Numbered from the stretch's first letter, positions 36,068 through 45,469 are shown. The stretch is DNA of 64,000 nt from JBCBSK01 sp965250105 (GCA_965250105.1 OZ252290.1:2852001-2916000), one strand, 5' to 3'. A program made the numbers and translations. The notes: generated from the sequence alone by a model not told the origin.

Positions 36068-37714
36068 TCACACCGCCTTGGCCATGTCGCGCAGCTTGAA
36101 CTTCTGGATCTTGCCGGTCGAGGTCTTCGGGATCTCGGCGAAGATCACATGGCGCGGCACCTTGTAATGGGCCAGATGATCGCGGCACCAGGCGACGATA
36201 TCCTCGGCGCCAACGCTTTCGCCAGGACGCAATTCGATGAAGGCGCAGGGCGTCTCGCCCCATTTCGGGTCTTCCTTGGCGACCACGCCGCAGGCCGCGA
36301 CGGCGGGATGCTTGTAGAGCGCGTCCTCGACCTCGATCGAGGAGATGTTCTCGCCGCCCGAGATGATGATGTCCTTGGACCGGTCCTTGAGCTGGATATA
36401 GCCGTCGGGATGCATGACGCCGAGATCGCCGGAATGGAACCAGCCGCCGGCGAAGGCGGCCTGCGTCGCCTCCTGGTTCTTCAGATAGCCCTTCATCACC
36501 ACATTGCCCTGGAACATGACCTCGCCGAGGGTCTCGCCGTCGGGCGGCACGTTCTGCATGGTCTCGGGGTTCTTCACGCTGAGCCCGTCGAGCGCCGCAT
36601 AGCGCACGCCCTGCCGCGCCTTCATGGCTGCCCGCTGAGGGCCGTCGAGCGCGTCCCATTCCGCCTTCCAGTCATTGACCACCGCCGGACCGTAGGTTTC
36701 GGTCAGCCCGTAGAGATGGGTGACGTTGAAGCCGTTCTCGGCCATCGCCGCCAGCACCGCTTCCGGCGGCGGGGCGGCGGCGGTGAAGAATTCGATCATG
36801 TGGTCGAGCGCGCGTTTGTCGCCAGGGCCGGCGTTGAGGATCGTCGACATGACGATCGGCGCGCCGCAGAGATGGGTCACGCCATGGGTCGCGAAGGCGT
36901 CCCACATGGCCTCGGGCCGCACCCAGCGCAGGCAGACATGGGTGCCGGCGACGACCGAGATGGTCCACGGAAAGCACCAGCCATTGCAGTGGAACATCGG
37001 CAGCGTCCACAAGTAGACCGGATGCTTCTTCATCGCCGCGGTGATGACGTTGCCCTGGGCCAGGAGGGCGGCGCCGCGATGGTGATAGACGACACCCTTC
37101 GGATTGCCCGTGGTGCCCGAGGTGTAGTTCAGGCTGATCGCGTCCCATTCGTCGTCGGGCATGTGCCAGGCATAGTCGGCATCGCCCTCGGCGAGGAAGG
37201 CCTCGTAGTCGATCTCGCCGACCGGGGCGCCGTCCTGCGGGAACTCCGGATCGTCATAGTCGATGACCAGCGGCTTGCTCTCGCACAGGCTCAGCGCCTG
37301 TTTGACGGTGGCCGAGAATTCACGGTCGACGATCAGGATCTTGGTTTCTGCGTGATCGAGCGAAAAGGCGATGATGGCGGCATCGAGCCTTGTGTTCAGC
37401 GTGTTTAGAACGCCCTTGGTCATCGGCACGCCGTAATGGCATTCGAGCATCGCCGGCGTGTTCGACAGCATGACCGAGACGGTGTCGCCCCTGCCGATGC
37501 CGCGCTTGGCGAGCGCCGAACCTAGCTTGCGCGCGCGGGCATAGAAATCGCGGTAGCGAGTCCGCGCCTTGCCATGGACGATCGCGATGTGATCAGGGAA
37601 GACGCTGGCTGAGCGTTCGAGGAAGGTGAGCGGGGTAAGCGGTTGGAAATTGGCGGGCGTCTTGTCGAGGCCGATGTCATAGGGCGACGGGTCGCGGGGC
37701 GAGCGGGCGCTCAT
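36068..37714 (-). CDS. AMP-dependent acyl-CoA synthetase, DmdB/FadD-like
   Basis: A 548-residue ligase that activates a carboxylic acid to its CoA thioester through an acyl-adenylate. It contains the AMP-binding motif NYTSGTTGNPKGVVYHHRG, the YGLTETYGP motif, the GWFHSGDLGV hinge and the C-terminal catalytic lysine in KTSTGKIQKF. It belongs to the clade that includes medium-chain and 3-methylmercaptopropionate CoA ligases (DmdB), so a short- or medium-chain acid is the likely substrate. No dmdC/D genes are adjacent. Confidence 0.93.
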   Translation of the reverse strand: MSARSPRDPSPYDIGLDKTPANFQPLTPLTFLERSASVFPDHIAIVHGKARTRYRDFYARARKLGSALAKRGIGRGDTVSVMLSNTPAMLECHYGVPMTKGVLNTLNTRLDAAIIAFSLDHAETKILIVDREFSATVKQALSLCESKPLVIDYDDPEFPQDGAPVGEIDYEAFLAEGDADYAWHMPDDEWDAISLNYTSGTTGNPKGVVYHHRGAALLAQGNVITAAMKKHPVYLWTLPMFHCNGWCFPWTISVVAGTHVCLRWVRPEAMWDAFATHGVTHLCGAPIVMSTILNAGPGDKRALDHMIEFFTAAAPPPEAVLAAMAENGFNVTHLYGLTETYGPAVVNDWKAEWDALDGPQRAAMKARQGVRYAALDGLSVKNPETMQNVPPDGETLGEVMFQGNVVMKGYLKNQEATQAAFAGGWFHSGDLGVMHPDGYIQLKDRSKDIIISGGENISSIEVEDALYKHPAVAACGVVAKEDPKWGETPCAFIELRPGESVGAEDIVAWCRDHLAHYKVPRHVIFAEIPKTSTGKIQKFKLRDMAKAV

Positions 37715-37833
37715 GGGGCGGGGATCCTCCGGAAGGCGTTGTCGTTGGGATCGTAGAAGCTAGCGGCTGGCGGGCCGGACGGCAATCGCCCGGCAACGGC
37801 ACGCTAGGACGATTGTCCTGGCGTGGCGAACGG

Positions 37834-38589
37834 TTAGAGGAACGCCGTCGTCCCGTCCCACAGCATCTTCAGCCCGACGATCAGGACGCAGGCATAGGTG
37901 ATCTGGTAGAACGGACCCATCGGGATGCGCTTGACGAGCCAGGCGCCGACCAGGATCGAGACCGGTGCCAGCGGAGCGAGGACGAGCGCCGTCATCAGGC
38001 TTTCGCGGCCGAAATGGCCAAGCGCGGCATAGGGGACGAGCTTCACCAGATTGATGATGGCGAAGAACATCACGCTGGTCGCCACCAGAACGCGGGGCAC
38101 GAATTTCCGCGGCAGGATATACATCTGAAGCGGCACGCCGCCGGAATGGCTGACGAAGCTCGTGAACCCCGCCACCGTGCCCCAGAAGCCGCCCTTGGCC
38201 GGGTTGTGCGGCTTCGGATGGGCGGTCGCGCCGCCGCCGAACCAGTAGGACAGCGCGAAGGACACCGCGATGACGCCGATGATCAGCCGGATATGGGCAT
38301 CGGTGATCAGGGCCGCGGCGAACCAGCCGATGGCGACGCCCGCGATGCCCGCCGGGATGACGACCCATAGCGTGCGCGCATCGAAATCGCGGCGATAGAC
38401 GGCCACCGCGACCGCGTCCATGGTGATGATGATCGGCAGCATGATGGCGGCCGCCTGGAGCGGCGGCACATGCAGCGCCATCAGCGGCACGGCGGGAATG
38501 CCGAGTGCCGCGCCGAGCCCTGACTTCGACAGGCCGAACAGGATCACGGCGGGCACCGCGAGATAGTAGAAGGCCGGATCGGTGATCAT
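37834..38589 (-). CDS. TauE/SafE-family sulfite or sulfonate exporter
   Basis: A 251-residue membrane protein with about eight hydrophobic helices in two repeats, the N-terminal one holding LFGLSKSGLGAALGIPAVPLM, the C-terminal one GFWGTVAGFTSFVSHSGGVP, both typical of the family. Members export organosulfur anions or carry other small acids. Its upstream region carries repeat A described below. Confidence 0.92.
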   Translation of the reverse strand: MITDPAFYYLAVPAVILFGLSKSGLGAALGIPAVPLMALHVPPLQAAAIMLPIIITMDAVAVAVYRRDFDARTLWVVIPAGIAGVAIGWFAAALITDAHIRLIIGVIAVSFALSYWFGGGATAHPKPHNPAKGGFWGTVAGFTSFVSHSGGVPLQMYILPRKFVPRVLVATSVMFFAIINLVKLVPYAALGHFGRESLMTALVLAPLAPVSILVGAWLVKRIPMGPFYQITYACVLIVGLKMLWDGTTAFL

Positions 38590-38630
38590 GCCCGGGTCAT
38601 AGCCCGTCGCCGGCCGCGCCGATAGGCGCC

Positions 38631-38691
38631 GGCCGCATGGGAGATGTCACGGACTGTTGTTCACCCGGACGTCAGGATGGGATCGGGTGCG
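38631..38691. repeat. Imperfect direct repeat, copy A
   Basis: 61 bases matching copy B at 39716-39776 with 12 differences and no gaps by hand alignment, about 80% identity. The best-conserved parts are GGCCGCATGG, CACCCGGA and TGGGATCGGG. This copy lies in the upstream region of the TauE gene and just downstream of the DUF1062 gene. Confidence 0.65.
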
Positions 38692-38703
38692 ATCGACACG
38701 ATA

Positions 38704-39339
38704 CTACGTCAAAACCGCCTCCCGGATCCGGCGGAATATGTTGTCCGAAAAACCGTTGGCGAACAGCGTGACCGTCAGATCGGCCGTGATCTTCCGGCGC
38801 AGGCTGGTGCTGCCATCGGCTGCATGGACCACGAGATCGCCCTGGGCATGGGCGGCCTTGAGCCGGCCGCGCGAGACCGGGAGTTCCCGCGCCAGGAACC
38901 GATCGAGCCGCAGATCCGTTGCGATCGGCACGGCCAGCTTCAATTCGATCGCCCGCGGCGGATCGTCGATCACCCGGCGGTCGGGTTTGACAACGCCGAG
39001 GGCATCTCCATGCGTTATCTTCCCGGTATGTCGGCCGAGGGCCGCGATATCGAATTCCTGCCGACGCACCCAGGCCGGGTCGCTGTGGTGCATGGCGTCC
39101 AGGTCCTTGGGCGGAACCTGATCCACGGCCGCGCGTTCCAGAAGCGGCCGCAGCCATGTCCTGTCGCAATCGGCGCAGCGATAGATCAGCCATGCATCGA
39201 GGCGTCGCCCATTGGCGTTCAATCGCACCTTGCCGCTCGATCTGAAGGGTTTGGTCGTTCCGCATGTCGCGCAATGGCGCCACGGGACGGGCGCGTGGAT
39301 GGGGGTGAGCGTCCATTGGACGCGAAATATGTCAGACAT
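38704..39339 (-). CDS. DUF1062 family protein
   Basis: A 211-residue soluble protein of the DUF1062 family. Two CxxC pairs (C23/C26 in HCATCGTTK and C55/C58 in YRCADCDRTW) form a likely zinc-ribbon at the N-terminus; the C-terminal half contains LRLDRFLARELPVSRGRLKAAHAQGDLVV, which resembles an S4-type RNA-binding helix-loop region. RNA or nucleic-acid binding is therefore a reasonable inference, but no function is known. It is bracketed by direct repeats A and B. Confidence 0.88.
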   Translation of the reverse strand: MSDIFRVQWTLTPIHAPVPWRHCATCGTTKPFRSSGKVRLNANGRRLDAWLIYRCADCDRTWLRPLLERAAVDQVPPKDLDAMHHSDPAWVRRQEFDIAALGRHTGKITHGDALGVVKPDRRVIDDPPRAIELKLAVPIATDLRLDRFLARELPVSRGRLKAAHAQGDLVVHAADGSTSLRRKITADLTVTLFANGFSDNIFRRIREAVLT

Positions 39340-39842
39340 TGCCGTTTCGGCTCTCCGGTCGGAGATGCGCCGAGACAGCGGCTGAGATCACCTCTAGAGG
39401 GTGCGGAATGGCTCATGTCGGGGGTAACGCGAGACCGGAGTACTCACGAAATGGCATATCGAAACGCCAAACCGGTCTCACGCCGCTCACCCGACGAAGC
39501 TCAGGGCGCGCCGCGTTGCGAGACACGGCGCGTTTCAAGGGTGATGCTGTTCGAGACCGGTGATTACGACGGCAAAGTAGAGAGCCTTCGACTGAGATAT
39601 GCCGGGCGCGAGGATATACCGCTTGTCGGCCCCCGTCAGCCCCTGACCGCGAAAGACGGGCTCGTATCAGCCAATCACGGGAGGCTTGCGTTGACGCCGA
39701 TCCACAAGCCGACATGGCCGCATGGAAGATATCACGGGCTGGTCGGCACCCGGATGTCGTGCTGGGATCGGGCGCGTCGTCCCTTGTGGCCGAAACCTGT
39801 CGCGACCCCGGGGCGTTGCATGGCAAGGGAGGCGGCGTGCCG
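39340..39842. other. 503-base region without a convincing gene, possibly decayed
   Basis: Open frames exist on both strands but none has a recognisable domain or codon pattern. GC is lower than in the surroundings: 55% over the 60 bases from 39421 and 50% over the 60 from 39541. The octamer GAGACCGG occurs at 39431 and 39553 and its complement CCGGTCTC at 39472, and repeat B lies near the right end. It may be the remains of a lost gene or mobile element. Confidence 0.5.
39716..39776. repeat. Imperfect direct repeat, copy B
   Basis: Partner of copy A at 38631-38691, same orientation, about 80% identical over 61 bases. It lies about 65 bases before the HExxH gene. The two copies bracket the DUF1062 gene and the gene-poor stretch. 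Confidence 0.65.
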
Positions 39843-40379
39843 ATGACGTCGATAGAGATCGAGATCGAGCTCGCGACCGGCGCGCCGCGCGAACGGGCCG
39901 CCGAGGCACAGTTGTGGCGGCTGCTCGGCGCCCATGATCTCGATGGGATCATCGTCACGCGGCGGGTGCGCATCGAGAGCGGGGTCGTGCCGCACAGCCA
40001 TCCTGTCCTGACGCTGAACACGCGCCATCTCGACGACGATCCGCGTCAGCTCGCCGTGTTCATCCATGAGCAATTGCACTGGTATGTCGCGGCGCGCCCC
40101 GAACAGGCCGATGCGGCGATCGCGGATTTGCGCGCGACCTATCTCAAGGTACCCGTCGGCGGCACGGCCGGCGCGCGCAGCGCGGAGAGCACCTATCTCC
40201 ATCTCGTCATCTGCTTTCTGGAATGGCGCGCCTTGGAACACTATCTCGGGCGGCAGGACGCGATGGCGGTCATCGGGCGCATCGACATCTATCGCTGGAT
40301 CTATGACACGGTGGTCCGCGACGCGGCGCGTATCGACGCGGTCCTGCGCGCGCATGACCTGACCCTGCCGTCGGGCTGA
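39843..40379 (+). CDS. Uncharacterised protein with a HExxH motif
   Basis: A 178-residue protein that I do not assign to a family. FIHEQLHWY places a HExxH motif at residues 75-79, the signature of many zinc metallopeptidases, in a predicted helix after a beta-rich N-terminal half. A second helical stretch, STYLHLVICFLEWRAL, could provide the third zinc ligand. There is no signal peptide. The start is ATG 39843 or GTG 39837; AGGGAGG lies 10 or 4 bases upstream. It is convergent with the DJ-1/PfpI gene. Peptidase activity is an inference. Confidence 0.75.
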   Translation: MTSIEIEIELATGAPRERAAEAQLWRLLGAHDLDGIIVTRRVRIESGVVPHSHPVLTLNTRHLDDDPRQLAVFIHEQLHWYVAARPEQADAAIADLRATYLKVPVGGTAGARSAESTYLHLVICFLEWRALEHYLGRQDAMAVIGRIDIYRWIYDTVVRDAARIDAVLRAHDLTLPSG

Positions 40380-40384
40380 CGGCG

Positions 40385-40993
40385 TCACACGAGACCGTGC
40401 AGCGCGGCGAAGGGGTCATCCTGCTTGTCGCGATGCCAGGTGTATTCGGCCTTCATGGCGACGTCTTCGGCGGTGCCGGTGCCGTGCATCAGGGCGATCG
40501 CGCCGAGCGCCATGTCCATGCCCGCCGAGACGCCGGACGAGGTGAGGAACGGTCCGTCCTCGACCCATCTGGCCTGCCGGACCCAATCGACACGCGGCCC
40601 CTGGGACATGACCCAGGAAAACGCCCTCTTGTTCGTGGTGGCCCGGCGGTCGTCCAGAACGCCGGCCTTGGCCAGGAGCGCGCTGCCGGTGCAGACGCTC
40701 AAGGTGAATTCTGCCTTGCCGGAGGCGTCGGCGATCCAGTCCACAAGCGCGCGATTGGACACCTCGCGGCGCGTGCCGGCACCGCCCGGAACGAACAGGA
40801 TGTCGTAATCGGATGCGTCATGGATCGCCGTGTCGGCATGCGCCGCGAGGCGCTGGCTGCTCTCGACGGGCCCCGCCGCCTCGGCCACCAGACGAAGCTC
40901 GAACCTGTCGCCAAGCATGCCGAACATCTCCATCGGGCCGAAGACGTCCAAAAGCTCGAAGCCTGGAAAAATCAACGCGCCGATCTTGCGCAT
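40385..40993 (-). CDS. DJ-1/PfpI family protein
   Basis: A 202-residue class I glutamine amidotransferase-like protein. The nucleophile elbow cysteine C101 lies in LSVCTGSALLAKAG, and the early acidic residue expected near it is in GFELLDVFGPMEMF. This subgroup includes isonitrile hydratase-like and ThiJ/PfpI proteins. The start at 40993 follows an AGAGGG ribosome-binding-like site. Substrate not established. Confidence 0.9.
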   Translation of the reverse strand: MRKIGALIFPGFELLDVFGPMEMFGMLGDRFELRLVAEAAGPVESSQRLAAHADTAIHDASDYDILFVPGGAGTRREVSNRALVDWIADASGKAEFTLSVCTGSALLAKAGVLDDRRATTNKRAFSWVMSQGPRVDWVRQARWVEDGPFLTSSGVSAGMDMALGAIALMHGTGTAEDVAMKAEYTWHRDKQDDPFAALHGLV

Positions 40994-41238
40994 GAGACCC
41001 TCTCGGATTGTCGCGGCGGGCAGTCTATGACGCCGCCGGCGATCGGGAAAGCCGGCGGTCGCGTTGTCTCCCCCGCGCCGAAAACAGGCCGCCATGTGAC
41101 GCATTGGCGACAATTCCCTGCGCCTCGTGGGAAACACCTGTGCCTGCCTCTGCAACCCTATTGGGCAAGGGGTGTGGCGGACAACAAGCCCGATAGACAA
41201 CGGACGGACCCCGCATCAGCACGAAGGGAGGTGCCGCG

Positions 41239-41652
41239 GTGTATCGACAGATCATGGTTCCGGTGGATCTCGCCCATGTCGAGCGCCTGGAAAAGGCGCT
41301 GGCCACGGCGGGCGATCTCGCCAGGCATTACGATATCCCCGTCGCCTATGTCGGGGTCACGGAATCGGCGCCCAGCGAGCGGGCCCATAATCCGGCCGAG
41401 TTCGAGGCCAAGCTGACAGCCTTCGCCGCGGCCGAGGCCGACAAGCGCGGCATCACCGCGACGGCGCATGCCTATCTCAGCCATGATCCGGCCGTCGATC
41501 TCGACGGCATCCTGTTGCGCGCGGTGGGCGAGACCGACGCGGATCTGGTCATCATGGCCTCGCATGTGCCGGGCCTCGCCGAATACGTCTTCGCGTCGAA
41601 TGCGGGCTATGTCGCCTCCCATTCGGCGGTCTCCGTCTTCGTCGTTCGCTAG
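41239..41652 (+). CDS. Universal stress protein (UspA family)
   Basis: A 137-residue single-domain Usp with MVPVDLAHVERLEKALATA at the start and the C-terminal segment DLVIMASHVPGLAEYVFASN, followed by the SHSAVSVFVVR strand. The GTG start at 41239 has AGGGAGG about 8 bases upstream. The usual ATP-binding G-2x-G-9x-G-S/T motif is only partly recognisable (VPGLAEYVFASNAGYVAS). It is 94 bases upstream of a BCCT transporter on the same strand and may regulate it. Confidence 0.9.
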   Translation: MYRQIMVPVDLAHVERLEKALATAGDLARHYDIPVAYVGVTESAPSERAHNPAEFEAKLTAFAAAEADKRGITATAHAYLSHDPAVDLDGILLRAVGETDADLVIMASHVPGLAEYVFASNAGYVASHSAVSVFVVR

Positions 41653-41746
41653 GCGCCGACGCGAGAGGTCGATGGTCCATCCGCGTCGCGCGCCGAGACG
41701 CCGAGGACAGGACGATCTCAAGGACAGTCTCCAGGGAGGAGCAATC

Positions 41747-43381
41747 ATGACCGATCAAGCGACCGGCGATGCCGGCAGGCCCGCCGATGGGCACGCCAAT
41801 CCGATCGATACCGACTACACCGTCGGCCAGGACAATATCCGCACCCAGATCGGTCCCTTCGGTCTCGACATCCACAATCCGGTCTTCGTCATTTCCGGCC
41901 TGACCATCGTCGCCTTCACTTTCCTGACGCTGGCCTTTCAGGAACAGACCGGGCCGCTGTTCACCGATCTCCGGAACTGGCTGACCTCGACGCTCGACTG
42001 GTTCTTCCTGTCGGCGGCCAACATCTTCGTCCTGTTATGCCTGTTCCTCATCGTCTCGCCGCTCGGCAAGGTGCGGCTCGGTGGCAAGGACGCCAAGCCC
42101 GATTACGGCTATCCCGGCTGGTTCGCCATGCTGTTCGCCGCCGGCATGGGCATCGGGCTGATGTATTTCGGCGTTTCCGAGCCGATCTCGCATTTCAACT
42201 CCTCGGTCGGCGGCACGACCGTCGAGGACGGGGTGCGCACTGACTGGGCGCCGCTTGGCGGGGCAGGGGGCGACCAACTCGCCGCGCGCGATCTCGGCAT
42301 GGCCGCGACGATCTTCCACTGGGGACTGCATCCTTGGGCGATCTACGCCATCGTCGCGCTGTCGTTGGCGCTTTTCTCCTACAACAAGGGCCTGCCGCTC
42401 ACCATCCGCTCGGTGTTCTATCCGATCTTCGGCGAACGGGTCTGGGGCTGGACCGGCCATGTCATCGACACGCTGGCCGTCTTCGCCACCGTGTTCGGGC
42501 TCGCCACCTCGCTCGGCTTTGGCGCCCAGCAGGCCAGCGCCGGGCTCGAATATCTCTACGGCTTTCCCAACAATGACACCTCGCGCGTGCTTCTGATCAT
42601 CGGCATCACCGCTGTCGCGCTGGTCTCGGTCATCGCCGGCATGGATGCGGGCGTGAAGCGGCTCAGCGAGTTCAACATGACGATGGCGGCGCTGTTGCTG
42701 CTGTTCATCATCGTCGTCGGGCCGACCGTCGGCATCCTGACCGGCTTCTTCACCTCGATGGGCGCCTATCTGACGAACCTGCCGGCGCTGTCCATGCCGT
42801 TCGGCCGCGAGGACGCCAATTTCAGCCAGGGCTGGACGGCGTTCTACTGGGCCTGGTGGATCTCCTGGTCGCCCTTCGTCGGCATGTTCATCGCGCGCGT
42901 GTCGCGCGGACGCACGGTGCGCGAGTTCATCATCTGCGTGCTGCTGATCCCGTCGACCGTCTGCGTGTTGTGGATGACGGCCTTCGGCGGCACGGCGGTG
43001 AGCCAGATCATCAATGACGGCTTCATGGGCGTGGCCAATGCGCACCCCGACTTCAAGCTGTTCATCATGCTGGCCGAGTTCCCGCTGGCGGCGGTCACCT
43101 CGGCGATCGCGATCCTGCTCGTCATCGTCTTCTTCGTGACATCGTCGGATTCGGGCTCGCTGGTCATCGACACCATCACCGCCGGCGGCAAGGTCAACGC
43201 GCCGCTGCCGCAGCGCATCTTCTGGTGCACCTTCGAGGGGCTGGTGGCGATCGCGCTCCTGCTCGGCGGTGGCCTCGCGGCGCTCCAGGCCATGGCGGTG
43301 TCGACGGGCTTTCCCTTCACCATCGTGCTGCTTCTGGCCTGTTACGCCATCATCAAGGGGCTGATGAGCGAGCCGAGATAG
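41747..43381 (+). CDS. BCCT-family betaine/choline/carnitine transporter
   Basis: A 544-residue secondary transporter with twelve predicted helices. Signatures are the glycine-rich FAAGMGIGLMYFGVSEP in helix 3, the aromatic-box segment YWAWWISWSPFVGMFIARVS with conserved tryptophans, and VTSSDSGSLVIDT. The MGIGL variant of the helix-3 motif is often found in sodium-coupled carriers. It probably imports a compatible solute such as glycine betaine or DMSP. CAGGGAGGAG just before the ATG at 41747 fixes the start; the C-terminus is short, without a long regulatory tail. Confidence 0.95.
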   Translation: MTDQATGDAGRPADGHANPIDTDYTVGQDNIRTQIGPFGLDIHNPVFVISGLTIVAFTFLTLAFQEQTGPLFTDLRNWLTSTLDWFFLSAANIFVLLCLFLIVSPLGKVRLGGKDAKPDYGYPGWFAMLFAAGMGIGLMYFGVSEPISHFNSSVGGTTVEDGVRTDWAPLGGAGGDQLAARDLGMAATIFHWGLHPWAIYAIVALSLALFSYNKGLPLTIRSVFYPIFGERVWGWTGHVIDTLAVFATVFGLATSLGFGAQQASAGLEYLYGFPNNDTSRVLLIIGITAVALVSVIAGMDAGVKRLSEFNMTMAALLLLFIIVVGPTVGILTGFFTSMGAYLTNLPALSMPFGREDANFSQGWTAFYWAWWISWSPFVGMFIARVSRGRTVREFIICVLLIPSTVCVLWMTAFGGTAVSQIINDGFMGVANAHPDFKLFIMLAEFPLAAVTSAIAILLVIVFFVTSSDSGSLVIDTITAGGKVNAPLPQRIFWCTFEGLVAIALLLGGGLAALQAMAVSTGFPFTIVLLLACYAIIKGLMSEPR

Positions 43382-43405
43382 CGGGCGTTCGGCGCGCAAA
43401 CGGGG

Positions 43406-43432
43406 AACGGGCGTGCCGTGGCGCGCCCGTTT
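43406..43432 (+). terminator. Candidate terminator after the BCCT gene
   Basis: An 8-base perfect stem, AACGGGCG at 43406-43413 with CGCCCGTT at 43424-43431, around a 10-base loop, followed by a very short T run. It lies 25 bases after the transporter stop. Confidence 0.5.
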
Positions 43433-43551
43433 CGGTTCGTCCCGGCGCCGACCGCTTCCGGAAATCTACAGGCTGACACCGATCAAAGCGCCGTCGCGCC
43501 GGTCAATGTGATATCCCTGCCGGCAAACAGACCGAAGGGAGGGTCGGGGGC

Positions 43552-45468
43552 ATGCCCGAGAGCAGCTATCACAAGATTTACGAGGCCTGGCAGGCGGATC
43601 CGGATGGGTTCTGGGCCAATGCCGCGCGCGAGATCGACTGGATGCGCCCCTGGACCAAGGTGTTCGATGCCGATCAGGGCGTCTATGGCCGCTGGTTCGC
43701 CGGCGCCACCTGCAATACGGCCTATAACTGCCTCGACCGGCATGTCGAGCGCGGCCGTGGCGACCAGACCGCGCTGATCTACGATTCGCCGGTCACCAAG
43801 ACCCAACGCCATTTCACCTATGCCGAACTGACCGACCGCGTGGCGATCCTCGGTGGCGTCCTGATCCGGCTCGGCGTAACCAAGGGCGACCGGGTGATTA
43901 TCTACATGCCGATGATCCCCGAAGCCGCCATCGCCATGCTGGCCTGCGCGCGCATCGGCGCGATCCATTCGGTGGTCTTCGGCGGGTTCGCCGCGCATGA
44001 GCTGGCGACCCGCATCGACGACGCCAAGCCCAAGCTCATCCTGTCGGCTTCTTGTGGCATCGAGCCCGGTCGCGTCGTCGCCTACAAGCCGCTGCTCGAC
44101 GGCGCCATCGACATGGCCGATCACAAGCCCGAGGCCTGCGTCGTCCTGCAGCGCGACATGCTCGAAGCCGATCTCGTCGAGGGGCGCGACCATGACTGGG
44201 CGACGGCGATCGCCGAGGCCGAGACCCAAGGCATGCGGGGGGCCTGCGCCGAAGTCGCCGCCACCGATCCGCTCTATGTGCTCTACACCTCGGGCACGAC
44301 CGGCCAGCCCAAGGGCGTGGTGCGCGACAATGGCGGTCACATGGTGGCGCTGAAATGGTCGATGTCGGCGATGTATGGCATCGAGCCGGGCGAAGTGTTC
44401 TGGGCGGCGTCGGATGTCGGTTGGGTGGTCGGCCATTCCTATATCGTCTATGCGCCGCTCCTGCATGGCTGCACGACGGTGCTGTATGAGGGCAAGCCGG
44501 TCGGCACGCCCGATGCCGGCGCCTTCTGGCGGGTGATCTCGGAACACAATGTCGCTGCGCTGTTCACCGCGCCGACCGCCTTCCGCGCCATTAAGAAAGA
44601 AGATCCCGCGGCGGAATGCCTGAAGCAGTATGACGTGTCGGGCATGCGCACGCTGTTTCTCGCCGGCGAGCGGGCCGATCCCGACACCATCAAATGGGCG
44701 GAAAACATCCTCGGCGTGCCGGTCATCGACCATTGGTGGCAGACCGAGACCGGCTGGACCATTGCCGGCAATCCAGTGGGGCTCGGCATGCTGCCGGTGA
44801 AATACGGCTCGCCGACCGTGCCGATGCCGGGCTACGAGATCCATATCCTCGGCCCCGACCACAAGGAGGTGCCGGCGGGCGAGATGGGCACGATCTGCGT
44901 GAAGCTGCCGTTGCCGCCCTCCTGCCTGCCGACGCTGTGGGGCAACGATGCCCGGTTCCGGGCGAGCTATCTCGAGGAGTTTCCCGGCTATTATTCGACC
45001 TCGGATGCCGGTTATCGCGATGACGACGGCTATCTCTACATCATGGCCAGGACCGACGACATCATCAATGTCGCGGGCCACAGGCTGTCGACCGGCGGCA
45101 TGGAGGAGGTTCTGGCCTCGCATGCGGATGTCGCCGAATGCGCCGTGGTCGGCATCGCCGACGCCATGAAGGGGCAGGTGCCGTGCGGCTTCGTCGTGCT
45201 GAAGGCCGGCGTCGACCGGCCGCACGGGGATATCGAGCGCGACCTCGTCGCCCTGGTGCGCGAACAGATCGGCCCGGTCGCGGCCTTCAAGATCGCGATC
45301 ACGGTCAACCGGCTGCCCAAGACCCGGTCCGGCAAGATCCTGCGCGCCACCATGCGCCAGATCGCCGATGGCGAGGACTACAAGATGCCGGCGACGATCG
45401 ACGACCCGGCGATCCTCGACGAGATCGGCGCTGCCCTGCGCGAAAAGGGCGTGGCCAAGGCGCGTTAA
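43552..45468 (+). CDS. prpE: Propionyl-CoA synthetase
   Basis: A 638-residue acyl-CoA synthetase, shorter than acetyl-CoA synthetase, that activates propionate to propionyl-CoA. The N-terminal ACAS-type block (AREIDWMRPWTKVFDAD, then YNCLDRHVERG), the AMP-binding motif YTSGTTGQPKGVVRDNGGH, the substrate-region DVGWVVGHSYI and the C-terminal KTRSGKILR lysine are all intact, and the RDNGGH sequence is typical for PrpE. The methylcitrate or methylmalonyl pathway genes are not in the window. A palindromic repeat begins two bases after the stop. Confidence 0.94.
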   Translation: MPESSYHKIYEAWQADPDGFWANAAREIDWMRPWTKVFDADQGVYGRWFAGATCNTAYNCLDRHVERGRGDQTALIYDSPVTKTQRHFTYAELTDRVAILGGVLIRLGVTKGDRVIIYMPMIPEAAIAMLACARIGAIHSVVFGGFAAHELATRIDDAKPKLILSASCGIEPGRVVAYKPLLDGAIDMADHKPEACVVLQRDMLEADLVEGRDHDWATAIAEAETQGMRGACAEVAATDPLYVLYTSGTTGQPKGVVRDNGGHMVALKWSMSAMYGIEPGEVFWAASDVGWVVGHSYIVYAPLLHGCTTVLYEGKPVGTPDAGAFWRVISEHNVAALFTAPTAFRAIKKEDPAAECLKQYDVSGMRTLFLAGERADPDTIKWAENILGVPVIDHWWQTETGWTIAGNPVGLGMLPVKYGSPTVPMPGYEIHILGPDHKEVPAGEMGTICVKLPLPPSCLPTLWGNDARFRASYLEEFPGYYSTSDAGYRDDDGYLYIMARTDDIINVAGHRLSTGGMEEVLASHADVAECAVVGIADAMKGQVPCGFVVLKAGVDRPHGDIERDLVALVREQIGPVAAFKIAITVNRLPKTRSGKILRATMRQIADGEDYKMPATIDDPAILDEIGAALREKGVAKAR

Positions 45469-45469
45469 A

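Noticed and set aside
39413..40021. 203-codon minus-strand frame covering the gene-poor stretch
   Set aside because: It has no recognisable domain or binding site and runs into the HExxH gene on the other strand.
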